24,658 nt of DNA from Thermoplasmatales archaeon ex4484_36 (GCA_002254765.1 NJDV01000022.1:1-24658); one strand, 5' to 3'; counted from the stretch's first letter, positions 1 to 7,693 are shown. Notes: generated by a model from the letters alone, not told the origin. Made by a program: numbers and translations.

Positions 1-128
1 TCTGCTAGGGTCTCGCCCAGCTGTGCCCTGTCGAACATCTCTGGGGCTACAACGGTATACCACTTCTTAGCCCTCCACCTGTCCTTGATCTTTTTTGCCT
101 CCGCCCTGCTCTTTGTCTGCCTGGCCAT
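1..128 (-). CDS. rps3ae: 30S ribosomal protein eS1 (S3Ae), N-terminal part
   Basis: The first 42 residues of archaeal/eukaryotic ribosomal protein eS1, a small-subunit protein near the mRNA exit. The gene runs off the left edge of the window. The reverse strand from 128 reads MARQTKSRAEAKKIKDRWRA and continues with KKWYTVVAPEMF, the typical S3Ae N-terminus (basic tail, then the W-[KR]-x-KKWY-x-V-x-APxMF signature). The ATG at 128 is preceded by a strong AGGAGG ribosome site at 135-140, and a TATA box lies further upstream. It is transcribed from its own promoter, downstream of the glycosyltransferase gene on the same strand. Confidence 0.93.
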   Translation of the reverse strand, partial: MARQTKSRAEAKKIKDRWRAKKWYTVVAPEMFDRAQLGETLA

Positions 129-179
129 TGCGATCCTCCTTTAAATGCAGCTTAGACTTGAAGGCTGAGGTACTCTTCT

Positions 180-190
180 CTTATAAAAAT
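180..190 (-). promoter_or_regulatory. TATA box of rps3ae
   Basis: The minus strand reads ATTTTTATAAG, preceded by GTGGAA. The expected transcript start is about 157, giving a leader of roughly 30 bases that holds the AGGAGG site. The box is inferred from archaeal promoter spacing. Confidence 0.6.
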
Positions 191-213
191 TTCCACACCT
201 GTGGGAGCTGCCA

Positions 214-966
214 CTACTCCTCAGGGCGAGGTTTGTACCTGCTCCCCCCGAAGAACTTGCAGGTGAAATAACCCATCACGTTGTAATTTCCCCAGAGTTT
301 GCCGTGCTTTAACGTCAGCTGTTTTCTCCCAAATCCATTCCAGAAGGCCTGTTTAAAGAAGCCCAAAAAGGTGGATCTTGCCCTGTGGTAAATAATCGCC
401 CGGGGATTGTATCCTATTGTATAGCCCGCTTTGACCGCCCTGAAGTTCAGATCTATATCCTCTGCGGTGACAAATATGGGGTCGAACCCGCCTATATCAT
501 CAAGGACATACCTCCAGTAGGCGAGGTTTGCCGAAGGGTAGGTGATATCGTAGCCCCGATAGAAGAGCTCAACCCGTCCCAGCTCTTCAAAGGGCTTGTA
601 GCCGATGTTTATGGTCTTTCCGGCGGCGATGTCATAATCCCTCAGTGTAGCCCTCATCCCCTTGAGCCAGTTGGGGTTGGCTATGCAATCGCCGTCGGTG
701 AAGGCCACCACCTCTCCCCGGGCCATTTTGATCCCCAGATTCCTCGACTCGCCCCTCTGAGCGGCGTACTGCCTCAGCCGTATCTTCTCCTCCCCATACT
801 GCTTTATGTATTCTCTCACTATATGCTGTGTTCTGTCCTCGGAAGCAGCATCTATGATTATGACCTCAAAGGGCTCCTCCTGAATTACAAGGCTGTCAAG
901 CAGGTCTGCTATGTGCCTCTCCTCGTTCTTGACAGTCACCACCACACTTATGAAGGGGTGGTCCAC
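214..966 (-). CDS. Family 2 glycosyltransferase
   Basis: A GT-A fold glycosyltransferase of 250 residues that probably transfers a sugar from a nucleotide-sugar in the cytoplasm. The N-terminal Rossmann part starts at residue 5 (FISVVVTVKNEERHI). The metal-binding TDGDC motif is at 90-94, and an ED acid/base pair is at 169-170 in the TAEDIDLNFR segment. There is no membrane segment, so it is soluble or peripheral. The start is GTG at 966, 14 bases after the aMBF1 stop, with a GAGAAAGGAAAG purine stretch as ribosome site; the two are likely co-transcribed. Donor and acceptor cannot be told from sequence. A glycan or S-layer role would suit the secreted, N-glycosylation-rich proteins in the window, but that is inference. 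Confidence 0.85.
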   Translation of the reverse strand: MDHPFISVVVTVKNEERHIADLLDSLVIQEEPFEVIIIDAASEDRTQHIVREYIKQYGEEKIRLRQYAAQRGESRNLGIKMARGEVVAFTDGDCIANPNWLKGMRATLRDYDIAAGKTINIGYKPFEELGRVELFYRGYDITYPSANLAYWRYVLDDIGGFDPIFVTAEDIDLNFRAVKAGYTIGYNPRAIIYHRARSTFLGFFKQAFWNGFGRKQLTLKHGKLWGNYNVMGYFTCKFFGGSRYKPRPEE

Positions 967-979
967 TTTCTTTCCTTTC

Positions 980-1390
980 TCAGTCAGAGGGCACCTCCTC
1001 CATGAGCTCTATCCCAAGGGCCTTCTCAAGCTTCTTAACGAGCTTATCAGGAGGGTAGATGTGGCCGCTCTCAAGTTTTGCGATTATCGACTTTTTCTCG
1101 TTGATTTTCCGGGCAAGGTCCTCCTGGGAGAGACCGAGAGCTTCCCTAGCTCTTCTTATCCTCTGTGGGTAGTCCTCCACCACTTCTTTGGTCATCCTCT
1201 CAAATATATCCGGCGGTGAGCTCCTCCTTCTCAGGGCAGGAGAGGCTGGAGAGTGGGTTTCGGCTGCCCTAGATGGTCTTTTCATCTCCTTTCCCATCCT
1301 AGCACAGCTTTTACACACTTTAAGAAAAGCTCCTTCAACCTCTACCAGAACAAGCTCGTTCACGTCCTTTCCGCACATCTCGCATATCAT
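980..1390 (-). CDS. Multiprotein bridging factor aMBF1 (zinc ribbon + HTH)
   Basis: An archaeal homologue of MBF1, 136 residues from the chosen start. The N-terminal zinc ribbon has Cys3-x2-Cys6 and Cys26-x2-Cys29. A Ser/Pro/Arg-rich linker follows, then a Cro/C1-type helix-turn-helix at about 75-130 (RIRRAREALGLSQEDLARKI, then KLESGHIYPP). MBF1 proteins bridge transcription factors, and the archaeal form also associates with ribosomes. The reading frame stays open to 1432, but the ATG at 1390 directly precedes the zinc ribbon, as in the family, and follows a GGGGGTG ribosome site. The gene lies just downstream of infB, consistent with a translation-linked neighbourhood. Confidence 0.88.
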   Translation of the reverse strand: MICEMCGKDVNELVLVEVEGAFLKVCKSCARMGKEMKRPSRAAETHSPASPALRRRSSPPDIFERMTKEVVEDYPQRIRRAREALGLSQEDLARKINEKKSIIAKLESGHIYPPDKLVKKLEKALGIELMEEVPSD

Positions 1391-1437
1391 AGGGGCACCC
1401 CCTGATTGTATGTTCCTATATTGTCCGTTCATCTATA

Positions 1438-1448
1438 ACAATTTTTAT
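1438..1448 (-). promoter_or_regulatory. Possible TATA box of the aMBF1 gene
   Basis: The minus strand reads AGATAAAAATT where infB ends, which would start a transcript near 1417 with a leader of about 27 bases. An AT-rich gap alone could give such a match. Confidence 0.35.
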
Positions 1449-1883
1449 CTATATCATTCCCCAAGTCGGCTTCTTCCTCCTGTGGATCTCTATGACCTTC
1501 GTGAGGGTCTCCCGCTCCTCCGGCGTCAGATCAGCTTTGAGAAGCTCTCTCACCCTGCCCTCCGGTATGTCAACGTAGAGGATATCCCCCTCTTTGAACT
1601 GCCTTCCTACCGTAGCCCCCTCAATAGCAACGGCCACCTCCATCCCCAACGACGCCTCCTTAATACTTTTCTTCTCGCTTTGTATGGACTTTATCACCCC
1701 AACCCTCTTCCCATCGCCCCGTATGAGGGCGTGCCCCACCCTCACTCTCCCGGAGAGCACCTTCACTCCCACAATGGCCGGATGGCTGATTCTGAAGACG
1801 TAACCCTCAAGGACCTTGATCTCGGCAGGGTGGGCGTACTGCTGTCTTCTCTCCTCCTCCAGCCCCGGGGAGGGCGTTGACAT
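1449..1883 (-). CDS. infB: aIF5B, C-terminal segment (in a different frame from the N-terminal segment)
   Basis: The C-terminal part of translation initiation factor aIF5B, covering the last beta-barrel domain (domain IV). It begins recognisably at HPAEIKVLEGYVF, followed by RISHPAIVGVKVLSGRVRVG, and ends near the usual family C-terminus. It shares no frame with the N-terminal segment. The apparent TTG/ATG-like start near 1883 lies inside the upstream frame and is unlikely to be a true start. It is best read as the second half of one broken gene. Domain IV docks the factor to eIF1A and the ribosome in the family, so separation from the GTPase would matter if real. Confidence 0.85.
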   Translation of the reverse strand: MSTPSPGLEEERRQQYAHPAEIKVLEGYVFRISHPAIVGVKVLSGRVRVGHALIRGDGKRVGVIKSIQSEKKSIKEASLGMEVAVAIEGATVGRQFKEGDILYVDIPEGRVRELLKADLTPEERETLTKVIEIHRRKKPTWGMI

Positions 1884-3102
1884 TGAAAGCCAAAATGACC
1901 CTGTGGAAGGGGTCTTCTATTGCGGAAAGCTCCTTGATGTCCCTCTCCGAGATGTCGCCAATCTCGGCCCTCGCTATCTTTATTCCCCTGTCCTTGAGCA
2001 TCTTGGAGAGGGCCTCCAAGGATCCCAAGGTGTCAGCCTTTATATAGACACCTTCTCTGTCAAGCTCTATTGAGAGGGTGCTCAGGCGCCGGACCTCTTC
2101 CAGTACCCCTTCAACCCGCTTTTCATCGCTGACCCCCCTCAAAGGAGCCCCAGCTATGACCCCCTCAATGTCCTTCGCGAGCACCTTAACCCCCGCCGCT
2201 GCCACCACCTCATTTATCTGATCGAAGCGGTGCTGGGGATCCCTTATCTCATCAAGTGGTTTGGGCTTGAGAAGGGATTTCACCTTTGTCACCACAGGCT
2301 CGGAGGTCGTTCCCACCACGATGATGTCCCCAATTTTTAAGACACCGTCATAGACTATCACATCTAGAGTCTTTCCCAGACCCTTCTCCTCCTTCACCTC
2401 AAGAACAGTTCCTTTCGCCTCGCCCTCCTCCACCTCAAGGCTCTTCTCAAGAAACCTCTGAGAGAGCCCTATGAGAAGCATCAGGAGCTCCTGAAGGCCC
2501 ACGCCCCATTTGGCGGACATGGGGACTATGGCCAGAGTGTTTGTGAAGTCGGCCACCCGATCAAACCTCTCCGCCGAGAAACCCTGCTCCCCCAAGGCTC
2601 CTATAAGATCGTAAAGCTTCTCCTCAAGCTCCTTCTGGTATCTCTCAGTCTGCTTCTTGAAATTCACTGTGAAGGGCACGTTCTCATCCCTAACCCACCC
2701 GCTCAGCCTGTCTATTTTGTTAGCTGCCACCACAAAGGGCGTTTTGAACTGTTTCAGATAGTTGAGGGACTCTATGCTCTGGGGTTTCAGACCCTCATAG
2801 ATGTCCACCACAAGGACCGCAAGGTCCGCCAGAGACCCTCCGCGGGCCCTTAAAGTGGTGAAAGCCTCATGCCCCGGCGTGTCTATGAAGAGAAGACCCG
2901 GTACTTTCAGGCTTTTATCTTTTAAAAGACCACCGCATAAATCATATATTGCCGAGGCGGGCACTTCAGTAGCACCTATGTGTTGTGTTATTCTCCCCGC
3001 CTCCCTCTGGACAACGGTGGTTCCACGTATTCTGTCCAACAATGTTGTCTTGCCGTGATCTACGTGCCCCAGAACGGAGACTATGGGTTGGCGAATTCTC
3101 AT
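1807..3102 (-). CDS. infB: Translation initiation factor aIF5B (IF2 homologue), N-terminal segment of a broken gene
   Basis: The GTPase that promotes subunit joining and initiator tRNA placement. The G1 box GHVDHGKTT is at residues 12-20, switch QHIGA near 40, G3 DTPGH at 74-78 and G4 NKID at 128-131. Domain II and the EF-like domains follow. The frame is good down to AFNVNALPG near 1865 and then turns to junk (GGGEKTAVRPP). The true continuation is in the next frame. Against the usual family layout, about 30-40 residues between the LP that ends domain III and the HPAEIKVL strand are missing, including the acidic IYRLIEDYEEW-type helix. A CCCCGGGG octamer (1863-1870) sits exactly at the break. 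The start ATG at 3102 is preceded by GGGGTGG. aIF5B is essential in archaea, so an assembly error or a very recent mutation must be considered. Confidence 0.93.
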   Translation of the reverse strand: MRIRQPIVSVLGHVDHGKTTLLDRIRGTTVVQREAGRITQHIGATEVPASAIYDLCGGLLKDKSLKVPGLLFIDTPGHEAFTTLRARGGSLADLAVLVVDIYEGLKPQSIESLNYLKQFKTPFVVAANKIDRLSGWVRDENVPFTVNFKKQTERYQKELEEKLYDLIGALGEQGFSAERFDRVADFTNTLAIVPMSAKWGVGLQELLMLLIGLSQRFLEKSLEVEEGEAKGTVLEVKEEKGLGKTLDVIVYDGVLKIGDIIVVGTTSEPVVTKVKSLLKPKPLDEIRDPQHRFDQINEVVAAAGVKVLAKDIEGVIAGAPLRGVSDEKRVEGVLEEVRRLSTLSIELDREGVYIKADTLGSLEALSKMLKDRGIKIARAEIGDISERDIKELSAIEDPFHRVILAFNVNALPGAGGGEKTAVRPPCRDQGP

Positions 3103-3136
3103 TGAACCACCCCGGGGAGGAAGGTAAGTGAAGGAG

Positions 3137-3146
3137 ATATAAAAAG
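3137..3146 (-). promoter_or_regulatory. TATA box of infB
   Basis: The minus strand reads CTTTTTATAT, about 35 bases before the infB ATG. The predicted transcript start is near 3114, inside the CCCCGGGG octamer at 3110-3117, whose G half also forms part of the ribosome site. Confidence 0.55.
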
Positions 3147-3267
3147 GGTTCTTAGAGGGCTCAGAGAATGCAGGAAGGGGAGTACGGACCCTCTATTAAT
3201 GTTTTCCCCAACAAATGTTAACCTTCGGCACTAAATTGTCATTCTCACCCCCCATGGTTGAAAATTG

Positions 3268-3299
3268 TTAAATACCCTTAAAACATTGTATCTTAAGGG
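3268..3299 (+). promoter_or_regulatory. TATA-like box with an overlapping inverted repeat (operator candidate)
   Basis: TTAAATA at 3268-3274 is directly followed by CCCTTAA (3275-3281), an 11-base spacer, and TTAAGGG (3293-3299), a perfect 7-base inverted repeat. It covers the predicted transcript start (about 3298) of the FG-GAP gene at 3339. A dimeric regulator bound here would block initiation; the winged-helix protein at 5355 in the same unit is an obvious but untested candidate. The rest of 3150-3267 holds nothing I recognise. Confidence 0.4.
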
Positions 3300-3338
3300 C
3301 AAACTGACGAGAAAAGGTGTCCTGTAAGGTGTTTACAC

Positions 3339-5030
3339 ATGTATTTAAAGTTCCTTCTTCCCGCCTTTATAATGCTTTTTTTTGTTTCGCAGCTTCCGGT
3401 CTGGGAGGAGATTGAGGGGGATGATGGAATCGAAAACTCCACCCACACCTACAGAGAATGGCAGAGGTTGGGCTATGATGACCTATGTACCTATTTTTAC
3501 CCTCGCCCCTCACCAACATATCTGCCCCCGGAGAAACCCTACGAACCTCTAATAAAAACTGCTCTTCCTGATTCCCCCCTAATATCTCCATGGCAGACTA
3601 CTTTCACTGGAAACCTTGACAACGATACTGCCCTTGAAATCGTTGTCCTTGGAAATAACACCCTCTACGCCATAGATGATACCGGCGAGCTCCTCTGGGT
3701 AAGACCACACCCACCCAGGTCAAACTTAGGCTGTGTAGGGGATGCTGATGGGGATGGAAGGGCAGAGATCTTCGTGGGAATCAAAGGTACAAATGAGAGC
3801 CAAGCAAGGCTTGAGGTCTTTAACTTTTTAGGTAAGATAGTAAAAAGCATAGCAATTGAAGGCTATGACGGGGGTGTCCCGGGTCACGTAAGAGACGGAT
3901 ATTACGATGGCTCCCCCACTGTAAGCGCCCTCAAAGATTTAAATGGAGACGGGATGGTGGAACTCTATGTGGAGCTTCACGCCTCCTACGATCTCTATCC
4001 TAGGGGACTGCTCTGCATAGACTATTCGACCGGGGAGGTGATGTGGAGCTTCATAGAGGCAACGCATATAACAAACATCATTTTCCCGGATCTCAACGGG
4101 GACGGAAGGAGAGAGATAGTCTTCGGCACCAGTGCCTCAAAGAATGGCGCTATCTGCCCCCTCACTTACACCAATGACTTTACCTCCTACGTCTTCGCCC
4201 TCACGTCTGATGGAAGAGAGCTCTGGAGATATGAAATAGGTAGGGGATTTTACCACACCATGGTTGCTTCGGCTGACATAAACGGTGATGGTGAGTTGGA
4301 GGTTATATGCTACCTTGGCGACAAAGTCCCGGAGGAGCGAACTGATTTCGGAAGGTTACGTGTACTCTCCTCCAGCGGTGAATTAGTTAGGGAATACCGC
4401 ACTCCCTATCTCTGGCTCAAACCGGCGGGCATCTATGATATAGACTCCGACGGCACTCTTGAAGCGATTGTACAGGCACAGAACACTGAAGAGGAGGTTG
4501 ACCACCTAATCATCATGAACCTATCCTCGGGGGAGATCGAGCGAGACGCCGAGGTACCCAGGACCGAGGGGAAGGATATAACCTTTGTTCCCGGGGGGAT
4601 TAATGATATAAACGGCGACGGGAAAGTGGAAATCGTGGTCTCCCCAATGATAGGAGCAAGAGTCCTTGTATACGATAGCAAATTGAATCTTCTTTGGAGT
4701 TATGGGGGTGTAAAGGCTCCTGGCATGGCCCTCATATCTGATGTAATCCCCGGGGGGGTAAACGAGATAGTTTTGACGGGAAACCACCTCACTGTGCTCT
4801 CCCTGAATGTTGACGTTGAAGTGGAGAGAGAAAGCCCAGAGGAGACCACGTACGTAATTGAGGGGAGGAGTGTAAAATTCACCGCTAATATTCTCAACAC
4901 AGGGAATGTGACATGGGTGATGGGAGTCTCCTTGCTTCAGGATGCAGGGGAGGAGCTAAACTGCCTGAAAAGCTGGATGCTTAAAACCCCACCACCCGGA
5001 GGCAGCGATACGATATCCTTTGATTGGTAG
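3339..5030 (+). CDS. Secreted FG-GAP/VCBS beta-propeller protein with start of a CARDB-like domain
   Basis: A secreted protein of 563 residues in this frame. The N-terminus is a signal peptide (FLLPAFIMLFFV). Seven calcium-loop repeats follow, with cores LDNDTALEIVV, DADGDGRAEIFVG, DLNGDGMVELYV, DLNGDGRREIVFG, DINGDGELEVIC, DIDSDGTLEAIV and DINGDGKVEIVV, as expected for a seven-bladed FG-GAP propeller. A beta-sandwich of CARDB/NEW3 type begins at about residue 495 (IEGRSVKFTANILNTGNVTW). This sandwich is cut by TAG at 5028, and coding continues in another frame, so the protein is probably incomplete. ATG 3339 follows AAGGTGT. Ligand and role are unknown; such propellers commonly bind ions, sugars or proteins outside the cell. 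Confidence 0.82.
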   Translation: MYLKFLLPAFIMLFFVSQLPVWEEIEGDDGIENSTHTYREWQRLGYDDLCTYFYPRPSPTYLPPEKPYEPLIKTALPDSPLISPWQTTFTGNLDNDTALEIVVLGNNTLYAIDDTGELLWVRPHPPRSNLGCVGDADGDGRAEIFVGIKGTNESQARLEVFNFLGKIVKSIAIEGYDGGVPGHVRDGYYDGSPTVSALKDLNGDGMVELYVELHASYDLYPRGLLCIDYSTGEVMWSFIEATHITNIIFPDLNGDGRREIVFGTSASKNGAICPLTYTNDFTSYVFALTSDGRELWRYEIGRGFYHTMVASADINGDGELEVICYLGDKVPEERTDFGRLRVLSSSGELVREYRTPYLWLKPAGIYDIDSDGTLEAIVQAQNTEEEVDHLIIMNLSSGEIERDAEVPRTEGKDITFVPGGINDINGDGKVEIVVSPMIGARVLVYDSKLNLLWSYGGVKAPGMALISDVIPGGVNEIVLTGNHLTVLSLNVDVEVERESPEETTYVIEGRSVKFTANILNTGNVTWVMGVSLLQDAGEELNCLKSWMLKTPPPGGSDTISFDW

Positions 5031-5425
5031 AGCTCAGGTTTTCCTCACCCAAAAAAGTTAACCCCGGGAAAGAGTTCACTGTAGAGGGACACGTTGAATT
5101 GAACCTCACCTCAAAGGGCTGGGATGAGAGAAGAGTTAGCACTCTCCTTCCGCCGGTCACCATCACTTTAATCTTTTTTGAACAGAACTACACCACTTCA
5201 ATAGGAATGGGGGAGAGCTTTGAGACCACCTTCATCTCACCGGAGAGAGGTGGGAGTTATCCCATAATTCTACGCATTTGCATCCCTCGGCTGGGCACTC
5301 TGGAGAGAAGGAGCACTGTGGAGGTTACAAGCCCTAGACTGCTCGGGGCAGGGAGTGGGGTGGGGGAAGCATCTTCTGAAGAGGAGAACGTTTCCTTTCA
5401 TTCCACTCTACAGGAGGGACTATGA
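5024..5425 (+). CDS. Continuation of the secreted FG-GAP protein (beta-sandwich domain)
   Basis: Reads as an extracellular beta-sandwich of about 100 residues (VELRFSSPKKVNPGKEFTVE, ending TLERRSTVEV), then a Gly/Ser/Glu-rich tail. It overlaps the previous stop by seven bases, and its only start is a TTG placed directly after an in-frame TGA. There is no signal peptide of its own. The simplest reading is that 3339-5425 was one gene, broken by an indel or small deletion near 5020-5030. Translational coupling to a separate protein is possible but would leave a secreted-type domain with no export signal. The tail overlaps the winged-helix frame that follows. Confidence 0.6.
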   Translation: MVELRFSSPKKVNPGKEFTVEGHVELNLTSKGWDERRVSTLLPPVTITLIFFEQNYTTSIGMGESFETTFISPERGGSYPIILRICIPRLGTLERRSTVEVTSPRLLGAGSGVGEASSEEENVSFHSTLQEGL

Positions 5426-5840
5426 TCACCCGATAAGTGATCACAAGATGAGGGAGAGGATCTATACCCTCATAAAGGAACACCCTGGAATAAACCCCTC
5501 AGAGATATGCAAGAAGCTTGGGATTGCCCATTATAATACTGTGAAACACCACTTACGGGTTCTGAGGGATCGTGAACAGATAGTCCTGAAGAGAGACCCC
5601 GTGAAGAGGAGGTTTATCACATGCTACCCCACCGATAAGAATTATGAAGAGCTTGGTTATCTCTCCGACGCAGAACGGTATCTCCTTGAAGTGATTAAGC
5701 GCTCCCCGGGGATTACCCGCAAGGAACTTACGGAATTGTGGCCCTACTCCCAGGCCTACCTCACAAGATGTCTCAAGTCCCTTCAGGTAAGGGGGGCTGT
5801 GATAAAAGAGGGCAGGAGGTACCGGAGAAGGGGTATATAA
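5355..5840 (+). CDS. Double winged-helix transcriptional regulator
   Basis: A predicted DNA-binding protein of up to 161 residues. The first winged helix runs from MRERIYTLIKEHPGINPSEI through NTVKHHLRVLRDRE. The second runs from SDAERYLLEVIKRSPGITRK to the end. A short hydrophobic-basic element (FPFIPLYRR) precedes the first domain. The corresponding FFPLYSKL precedes the winged helices of the protein at 14197, so both belong to one family. In many euryarchaea this family is joined through a membrane segment to an extracellular sensor; here no membrane segment is visible. The frame is offset +1 from the upstream secreted domain and overlaps it. The start is uncertain: GTG 5355, or the internal ATG 5448, which would remove the IPLY element. 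Confidence 0.7.
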   Translation: MGWGKHLLKRRTFPFIPLYRRDYDHPISDHKMRERIYTLIKEHPGINPSEICKKLGIAHYNTVKHHLRVLRDREQIVLKRDPVKRRFITCYPTDKNYEELGYLSDAERYLLEVIKRSPGITRKELTELWPYSQAYLTRCLKSLQVRGAVIKEGRRYRRRGI

Positions 5841-5900
5841 TTACATTCCCGCTCATAGCATTGATCTTCTTCCAAGAAATTTCACATTTTTTGCAAAAAA

Positions 5901-5939
5901 TATTTTTATGTGGGAGGTATACTTCTTTTTTGTATAAGT
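5901..5939 (+). promoter_or_regulatory. AT-rich promoter region of the gene at 5992
   Basis: Two TATA-like boxes lie here: TATTTTTATG (5901-5910) and TTGTATAAG (5930-5938). The second predicts a start near 5962 and a leader of about 30 bases. I cannot choose between them. Confidence 0.4.
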
Positions 5940-5991
5940 GGTTCCTTCTTTTCAGTTAAACTGCTTTTCTTCTCTGCCAAGGGGTGAGGTC

Positions 5992-6819
5992 ATGCATGTG
6001 TCATATGATAATATTCGGGACGTGAATGTGCCAAACCTTCTTAAGCGCTCCTTTAAAGAGATAGAGCAGGCCCAATCCTTAAAACACAGGTTCTACACCA
6101 ACGACATAGTAAGGTATCTTAAAAATAAAGGAGTTAACGACAGGGAGCTGACTGTTGCCGAGATGGCTCTAAAGGACCTTGAGAGAGTGTTCTGGGCGGT
6201 GGAGGATACCGTGGGCAATGAATATAGAGAGAGCTCCCTTAGGCTTTACAATGAAATAGTCAAGGTCTACTCCTTTTTGAACTTCACCGAGGTGCTCCTA
6301 CAGTGGAACGGCCACAGAGGAATATTTAGAAAGGGTCCAACTACTCAGGAGATGATAAGAAGGTTCAGAAGCTCCCTTGTCCCCCTCTTTCAAACCACCT
6401 TTGATGAACGTCTTATAAGGGAGAGAATTAAAAGAGCCAAGAGAGACGATGAAATCGTAGAGATTATAGTGGACTTCCTCAAAGGGCGCGCAAGGAACAT
6501 AAAGGTCTATGGGGAGGTAGCTGAAATCCTAACAGGGATTGCGGTGAATACCAAGCCCTTTCTCTATATGAGGGCCCTTGAGAGTTTTGGAGAAGACTTA
6601 GAGAGGGTGGAGAAAGAGCAATTCTTTTTAAGCACCAATATTGCCTTGTTAGTCTCAGAGCAGCTGAAAGATATGGTAAGGACGAAACTGCTCCTTGAAG
6701 ACACCCTCTCATACATCTACGGTGCTATAGAGGTCAGTACAGATGAAGACTCTAATTTTATACTTGATAGGGCGAGGAGGGAAGAAAAAAAGATACGTAG
6801 AATTCTCAAGTGGCTTTGA
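5992..6819 (+). CDS. Uncharacterised helical protein
   Basis: 275 residues, not recognised. It is predicted to be almost wholly alpha-helical, rich in charged residues, with no signal peptide, membrane segment, cysteine cluster or nucleotide-binding motif. Landmarks are VNVPNLLKRSFKEIEQAQSL near the N-terminus and a basic end (RARREEKKIRRILKWL). The frame is open from 5938, but ATG 5992 is chosen because GGGGTGAGGT (5981-5990) is a good ribosome site just before it. The gene has its own promoter region and is followed by a strong hairpin, so it is probably monocistronic. Confidence 0.75.
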   Translation: MHVSYDNIRDVNVPNLLKRSFKEIEQAQSLKHRFYTNDIVRYLKNKGVNDRELTVAEMALKDLERVFWAVEDTVGNEYRESSLRLYNEIVKVYSFLNFTEVLLQWNGHRGIFRKGPTTQEMIRRFRSSLVPLFQTTFDERLIRERIKRAKRDDEIVEIIVDFLKGRARNIKVYGEVAEILTGIAVNTKPFLYMRALESFGEDLERVEKEQFFLSTNIALLVSEQLKDMVRTKLLLEDTLSYIYGAIEVSTDEDSNFILDRARREEKKIRRILKWL

Positions 6820-6830
6820 GAAGGTTTTCG

Positions 6831-6860
6831 GCTGCCCCCGGGGGGCGTACCGGGGGCAGC
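6831..6860. repeat. 10-base inverted repeat with CCCCGGGG in its core, between convergent genes
   Basis: GCTGCCCCCG (6831-6840) and CGGGGGCAGC (6851-6860) are perfect complements around a 10-base loop. The element starts 11 bases after the stop of the gene at 5992 and faces the RecQ remnant on the other strand. It has no T tract, so it is not a typical archaeal terminator; it may stabilise the 3' end. The octamer at 6836-6843 lies across stem and loop. I see nothing else in 6861-6988. Confidence 0.55.
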
Positions 6861-6988
6861 ACAGGGGGGAGGGGCCTCAAATAGAACAGAGGTTTATGGA
6901 GAAGGTGACCATCCCACCCGGTGAGGTCCCTCCTGCTTTAAGCCCCTTACATTGTCGTTATATTCTTCAGAGGATATAAAGAAGTTTG

Positions 6989-7609
6989 TCACATGTGATT
7001 TTCTATAACCTCCAAAAAAGTCCTCCCGTACTCCTCAGCCTTCTTCTCTCCAACTCCCCAGATCTCAAGAAGCTCAGCGTAGCTTCGGGGCTTTTCAAGT
7101 GCCATCTCAAGAAGGGTTCTGTTCTGGAAGATCACGTAGGGTGGACACCCCCTCTCCTCAGCCATCTCATCTCTAAGCGCCTTTAGCTTCTCGTATAGCT
7201 CAAGGTCCTCAGGCACCTCCAGCTCCACAGGGGAGAGGTCGGCAGCCGGCAAGAGGACAATGGACCTATCAGTGTTGAGGGCCTTAATCCCTTTGGGGGT
7301 GATAGCTAGAAGCTTTCCCCCGGGGATAAAAGAGATGTATTTCTCCTCAACAAGCCTTCTAAGAGTTCCCGAGATTACCCCTCTGTCAACCCCTGAGAGA
7401 ACTCCGAAAAGGGGGGAGACCCTCTCCCACCTCTTTATGAAGTCGCTTCTTAGCCTTCCCTTGAGTAGGTCTACTATATAGCTCCTTCCGGCTTCTCCGC
7501 TAAAGCTTTCAACAGCCTTCAGAAGAAACCTAGCAACCGCATCCTCAAGGGAGCGGTACTCACCCAGAAATATGTCCCCCCTTTCGGTGGCGTGAAAGGG
7601 ACTATGAGT
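6989..7609 (-). pseudogene. RecQ-family helicase C-terminal remnant (RQC winged helix + HRDC), no normal start
   Basis: The minus strand is open from 7609 to the TGA at 6989 (206 codons) but has no ATG or GTG. The only TTG, at 7252, falls at the start of the last domain. Translation gives a RecQ tail: GDIFLGEYRSLEDA resembles the last part of the RecQ zinc site (CDxCLGEY) with both cysteines replaced. A winged helix like RQC follows (IVDLLKGRLRSDFIKRWERV ... GVISGTLRRLVEEKYISFIP), then an HRDC domain (LYEKLKALRDEMAEERGCPP ... EIWGVGEKKAEEYG). The helicase core is absent. A TATA-like TTTTTTATAG (about 7626-7635) and a GGGGGGA ribosome-like site (7576-7582) precede a CTG at 7567, so expression of a 192-residue RQC-HRDC protein from a rare start is conceivable. 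A decayed gene is more likely. Confidence 0.65.
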
Positions 7610-7693
7610 TCATTGAAGAGTGTCTATAAAAAAGGATGGTGGAGAGGGGTAAGCAAAAGTACCCTCACAGGCCCGGTTGAATTTGTGAGAGGC

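Noticed and set aside
385..1005. Long plus-strand open frames opposite the glycosyltransferase, aMBF1 and infB
   Set aside because: They are antisense frames of clearly conserved genes, with no family match and no ribosome sites.
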